DNA of 37,500 bases from Leishmania infantum JPCM5 (lineage: Eukaryota; Euglenozoa; Kinetoplastea; Trypanosomatida; Trypanosomatidae), in the NCBI RefSeq assembly GCF_000002875.2, contig NC_009393.2:375001-412500 (forward strand). Reading direction: 5' to 3'. Shown in pieces: positions 34,077 to 37,500 of this stretch. The notes beneath the pieces are model-generated. The model made no database searches and had not been told where the DNA came from. It worked only from the letters and a program-made list of their open reading frames with translations. Every line of letters starts with the position of its first letter. Within the stretch, counting starts at the first letter, position 1. Both the position numbers and the translations under genes were made by a program.

Positions 34077-35204
34077 CGTTGGTGTGCATATATATGTGTA
34101 GTTGCGTATAGACTCTCTGTTTCTGTTCAGCGCAAACAGATGCCACTTCGACGACAGCACTCAACGTCGACGTCATCTTTTTCTCCCTCTCTCCTTGGCC
34201 ACCCTCCTTTTTCCCCCGCCCTTGTGCGCACGTATGTGAGCGACTGCCGTGGGGTGCTTGAGTGTGTTGTGGAGGTGCGTGCGTACGTGTGTGTAGAGGG
34301 AGGGAGGGGGGAAGCACGGCGGACTGCACTGTTTCACCTTCACCAATGCTTGCTTGTCAATGTGTGGTGTCGTGTGCACTCCTATAGCACATGCTGATGC
34401 GTCTCCCCCCTCCTCCTCGCCCCCGCGCCCGGGCACCCTTTCTCATTCTCCCCCCCTCTTTTGCAGTGCGGGCTGCGCGTTTTGCACTTGTTTCACCGTT
34501 TCCTTTGCGTGCGGCTCCGGAAAAAGAGACGCGGAATAAAGTCGGGGTACCGTCGAAGAGCGCAACCTAGGCACCAGTGAACATTCGCAGCAGCAGTGGC
34601 CTGCCACACCTCACCTGCACTTTACGTCTCTCGTGATGCCTGGCGCCACCCCCATCCCTCTCCCTTTTCTCGCCCTTTCCCAGCTGTCAGATGTTCGAAC
34701 ACGCTCAAAAACAAAGGTGTTAGTCAAACATGCGAGCAGGCAAACTCAAAGGAAGCACTCTTCGTCCCCCCTTTACTCCGAGGCGCCCCGGCGTCGTACG
34801 ATAGCTTGCGTACCCCCTCCCTCCCTTCCACACGTACGCACACGCGTCTCCAGGTAGGGGGGTGGGGGCGCGCGAGCGGAACGGGCTAGGAGCGTCTACG
34901 CGTCGGTACTTTTTAGGTCACAGGAAACACACACACACGCGCACGTGGATACAAGTCGGCGAACGTACAGAAAAACAACAACAGAGGCGAAGAGGTCATG
35001 AGGAGCAGCGCAACACACGCTCAGATTGCACACAACAGGCTGGGTATCCTTGGCATCAGTTGTGTGTGCCTCTCTCTGTGTATGCGTATGTGTGTGTGTG
35101 TACGTGTATGCTAAGTCTTTACCCACGTTTTCTCTCGCGCGCTCCGCGTCGTCGGCAGGTTGCCTACATCGCCTTGAGCGCAACTGCGTGACTACCCTTC
35201 TGTT

Positions 35205-35283
35205 GCTCCCCTGTCCCTCACTCCCTCCCTCGTCTTGTAATTCTCTACTCGTCCCCTTGTTTACCATCTGATTATCCTCAAAG
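35205..35283 (+). promoter_or_regulatory. Polypyrimidine tract and candidate trans-splice acceptor for the 89-aa surface protein
   Basis: The T/C-rich stretch 35197-35265 is followed by the first AG after it at 35282-35283. This leaves a 5' UTR of about 152 nt with no ATG. A second pyrimidine tract ends at an AG only two bases before the start codon (35432-35433), too close for normal use. Confidence 0.55.
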
Positions 35284-35435
35284 CCACCGAATCAAAATTC
35301 AAAAGACGCTCTCACTTCAGCTTCGCACATCCGCGTTTCGTTCCACCGGCCCTCTCGTCGCCTACACCACAAGCCAACGCCATTGCCCCAGCTTTCACAT
35401 TTCCTCCCCCCTCTCTCTCTGGTGCTCTCCTAGCG

Positions 35436-35705
35436 ATGGCCTCTACTCTGAACAAGTTTCTCCTGGTGCTCGTGGCCCTCGTGGTTCTCGCCACCCACGC
35501 TGCGGCGCAGAGCCCCCCCTGCAGTATCAAGCAGTGCAGTGAGTGCGTTGCCGGGTCCACCACCCAGTGCGCGATCTGCAACCCTGGCTACCGGCTGAAC
35601 GCCAAAGGCCAGTGCGTAACGAACGTGAACGCCGCCGCGGCCCCGCACGTCGCCGTTACCGCCGTGGCAGCTGTGGTGACTGCTGTCGTGGCCTATACGC
35701 TGTGA
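35436..35705 (+). CDS. Small secreted cysteine-rich, probably GPI-anchored surface protein
   Basis: An 89-aa protein. Residues 1-24 are a classical signal peptide (LLVLVALVVLATHAAA) with a likely cut before Q25. The mature part has six cysteines (C29, C34, C37, C45, C48, C60) with spacing C-x4-C-x2-C-x7-C-x2-C-x11-C and the phrase VAGSTTQCAICNPGYRLN. This resembles the Cys-rich segment before the anchor in Leishmania promastigote surface antigen (PSA/GP46) proteins. Residues 66-89 form a small Ala-rich spacer and hydrophobic tail ending in TL without a cytoplasmic part, fitting a GPI-attachment signal with N63 or N65 as possible sites. After processing only about 40 residues would remain on the surface. 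No leucine-rich repeats are present, so it could be a PSA reduced to its stalk or an independent small family. Six cysteines would allow three disulphides. Function is unknown. Confidence 0.88.
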   Translation: MASTLNKFLLVLVALVVLATHAAAQSPPCSIKQCSECVAGSTTQCAICNPGYRLNAKGQCVTNVNAAAAPHVAVTAVAAVVTAVVAYTL

Positions 35706-36669
35706 TAGCATCGACCAAGCTGGTGGGTCAAGGGAGCAGAGGAGCGACCAATGTAGCTGGTTGTGTGGCGGTGCTGCTGCTGCTGTTGCTGCGATGGGGT
35801 ACGGGCGCTGACTCTTCTGCTAGCGTGGTGTGGGAGAGACGGAGCGCCTGTGCTACCTGTAGAGGACCTCTCTCTCTTTCCCCCCGCCGCCGCTGCCGCC
35901 GCTGCCCTCCCCCGCATTTCGTAAGCGCAAAACACGCCGACTAACGGATGACATGGCACATGCTTGCGTGAAGCATGTGTGCTCTGACTCGATGTCCCCT
36001 TGGCCCCCCTGGCACTTCGCTCCACCGTCCTGGGTTTGCTCTCTCTCGCTCCTTTTCTTTTCGTGCCAGCACCAGCAGCGGCTTTGCTCTCTCGATCGTT
36101 GGCTCCCCTCCCCTCTCCTTCTCCCTTTTCTTTCTCACCATCCTCTTCGCTTTTCTTGACTTGGCTCTTTTGAATTTCCCATGTGTTGTTTGCTTCACGT
36201 TGTCGTTTCGTGTCTCTCTCGTTTTCTCCACGGCCGAGATAACCCTCGCTCGGCATCTTGTGTGCGGACGCCTGCACATGTGTACACGTGTGTGTGTGTG
36301 TGTGCAATGGGCGACATCGGTGAACACTTCTTCTGCCCCCCCCCCCCCTCCCTTCTTCCCTGTCCCCCTCTTTCTTTTCCTCATTGTTCCGGGGCACGTG
36401 AGTGCTTAAAATTTTTTTTTTTCGCATGCCCATCTGCTTTGCGCATCGCTTCGCTCTTTTTTTTTTGTTGGCCTTCGCACGTTGTTGACACTCACCCTCC
36501 CTCCCTCTTATGCGGGCTCATCCTTTCTCGACACACAAAGCGGCGTTAGTATACCACTCTCTGGTTTCGCCCCTCCCCCTCCCCCTCCCTCTTCCCTGTT
36601 CCCCCCCCCCCGCCCACCACGCAAGCCTCTCTTTCTGTGTGTGCGTATTGTTTTCTTTGTAAGCTTTTC

Positions 36670-36880
36670 CTCAGAAGCGGCTCCGCGTGGGCAGGGATAT
36701 GAAGGGGATGGGGGCTGCTGCTCGGCTTCCTTCCCCAGACAGTATGTGTGTGGGGGGGGTGCGGGCACGGGACCCTGCGATATCACGCACGGAGCTGTGT
36801 GCCCTCCCCCGACTCCCCTCGTCATGAGGGCCATGTGAATACTACAGGAAAAACAATTATACATACACAGAAAAAAAACA
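36670..36880 (+). repeat. Possible dispersed-repeat (SIDER-like) fragment
   Basis: A non-repetitive G-rich segment (CGTGGGCAGGGATATGAAGG, CACGCACGGAGCTGTGTGCC, GACTCCCCTCGTCATGAGGG) ends in an A-rich stretch near 36842-36880, between pyrimidine-rich blocks. The change in composition and the A-rich end recall the right part of a SIDER element, but I cannot align it with the copy at 33.3-33.8 kb by eye. Tentative. Confidence 0.25.
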
Positions 36881-37216
36881 GACTATGCAAGCAACTGACG
36901 CATTCTTGGTGACGGTGACGCGAAGCGCGACTGTCTACGGTTTACACATGTTGAGAAGCGAGGGCACCAAGAGCCCATGCTCGTCGTCCGACAAGGGATC
37001 CCGGCTAGATGTTCGCGGTCCGGCGAGACGGTCGAGACTCCCTCCCTCCCCGTTACATAGGCCAATGCATCATTTTGTCTCCCATGCGAGGCTTTCCTTT
37101 TCCCCTTTGTGTGCCACTACTGTGTCCTGGAAATCCTCGGCCCCCCTTTCCAGCTTATTTCTGAAAACTGACCTTGTACGGACACGGAAATCGAGAAACG
37201 TCGAGTTTTGTGTGAT

Positions 37217-37234
37217 TCCCTCTCCCTCTCGCAG
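37217..37234 (+). promoter_or_regulatory. Candidate trans-splice acceptor for a gene at the right edge
   Basis: TTCCCTCTCCCTCTCGCAG is a clean polypyrimidine tract ending in AG at 37233-37234. It predicts the 5' end of another plus-strand mRNA. The next ATG (37285) opens a frame of only nine codons. Confidence 0.5.
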
Positions 37235-37316
37235 CATCCACGAACGACATTTCTTGTCTTAGGCGTAAGAGGTAACTTGGGCTTATGGCTGCCTTCATAC
37301 TAGAGAGGCGGTGAGA

Positions 37317-37500
37317 TGGCGCCCGAATCGCACCATCTTGGAAGCCGCCACGCGCAACCTTCGCCCGGCACAGCTTCCGTTGCCGCGCTCCTCGCGAATG
37401 ATCACGCTTTTACAAAACTTGCGCGGGCGGGAGAACGTAAACTGCGCTTTGGCGATGGGCGCGCTTGGGGAGGGCAGCACCGCGTACGAGCACAGATTGC
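37317..37500 (+). CDS. Possible 5' end of a gene truncated by the window edge
   Basis: Two plus-strand frames are open to the edge. One starts at ATG 37316 (MAPESHHLGSRHAQ) just after the nine-codon frame 37285-37314. The other, in the frame of 37317 and open since 37269, has its first ATG at 37398 (MITLLQNLRGRENVNC) and shows the stronger GC bias at third positions (about three quarters). The second looks more like Leishmania coding DNA, but too little is present to choose or to name a product. A 61-codon minus-strand frame (37295-37480) overlaps it. Confidence 0.2.

Larger units (their letters stand above)
30011..35435. other. 5.4-kb gene-poor interval
   Basis: The longest stretch without a recognisable gene in the window. 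It is dominated by pyrimidine-rich blocks on the plus strand (30370-30640, 31360-31420, 31640-31800, 32100-32170, 32640-33070, 34400-34470), TG, TC and CA microsatellites, and one SIDER2-like element (33260-33800). The longest open frame (32636-33613, 325 codons) translates into Ser/Pro/Leu/Phe-rich low complexity and runs into the SIDER2-like element, so I do not call it. Part is presumably a long 3' UTR of the 615-aa protein gene; the right end (from about 35205) is the splice region of the 89-aa gene. A non-coding RNA or a species-specific small protein cannot be excluded. Confidence 0.7.
35706..37284. other. Intergenic region downstream of the 89-aa surface protein
   Basis: No supportable gene. 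It has alternating pyrimidine-rich blocks (36000-36230, 36340-36400, 36480-36610), a G-rich segment with an A-rich end (36670-36880), and a new T/C tract ending in an AG at 37233-37234. Open frames translate into Ser/Phe/Pro repeats. Confidence 0.7.

Overview
This window looks like nuclear DNA of a trypanosomatid, most probably Leishmania. The reasons are: long intron-free ORFs with GC-rich third positions and Ala/Ser/Thr/Gln-rich low-complexity proteins; long intergenic regions full of polypyrimidine tracts followed by AG (trans-splice acceptors) and CA/TG microsatellites; a tRNA/5S rRNA island between two divergent gene arrays; and a stretch with the character of a SIDER2 retroposon. The species cannot be fixed from the sequence alone.

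Layout. From 1 to about 24.5 kb the genes run on the minus strand: a 1119-aa low-complexity protein with two PAM2-like (PABP-binding) motifs (1792-5151), a giant 5363-aa VPS13/chorein-family lipid-transfer protein (7004-23095), and a 312-aa PUB-domain protein (23582-24520). From about 26.6 kb the genes run on the plus strand: a 253-aa UEV (TSG101-type) plus RING protein (26667-27428), a 615-aa N-terminally anchored protein with PsbP/Mog1-like modules (28163-30010), and an 89-aa secreted, cysteine-rich, probably GPI-anchored protein (35436-35705). A possible next gene runs off the right edge. Between the arrays lies a divergent strand-switch region (about 24.5-26.6 kb), the usual place of Pol II initiation in these organisms. 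It holds tRNA-Val(CAC), 5S rRNA and tRNA-His(GTG) on plus and tRNA-Phe(GAA) on minus. The change of direction is also visible as a switch of polypyrimidine tracts from the minus to the plus strand.

Working together. Trypanosomatid polycistronic units do not group genes by function, so neighbourhood is weak evidence. Even so, the two genes facing each other across the strand switch are both ubiquitin-linked: a PUB domain (p97/VCP binder) and an inactive E2 variant fused to an IAP/LRSAM1-like RING. VPS13 belongs to membrane-contact-site and endolysosomal lipid transport. The most unusual objects are the UEV-RING fusion with a 10-codon uORF whose stop overlaps its start, the tandem PAM2-like motifs, the very large VPS13 that lacks a recognisable end module, the inverted repeat between tRNA-His and tRNA-Phe, and the 5.4-kb gene-poor stretch carrying the SIDER2-like element.
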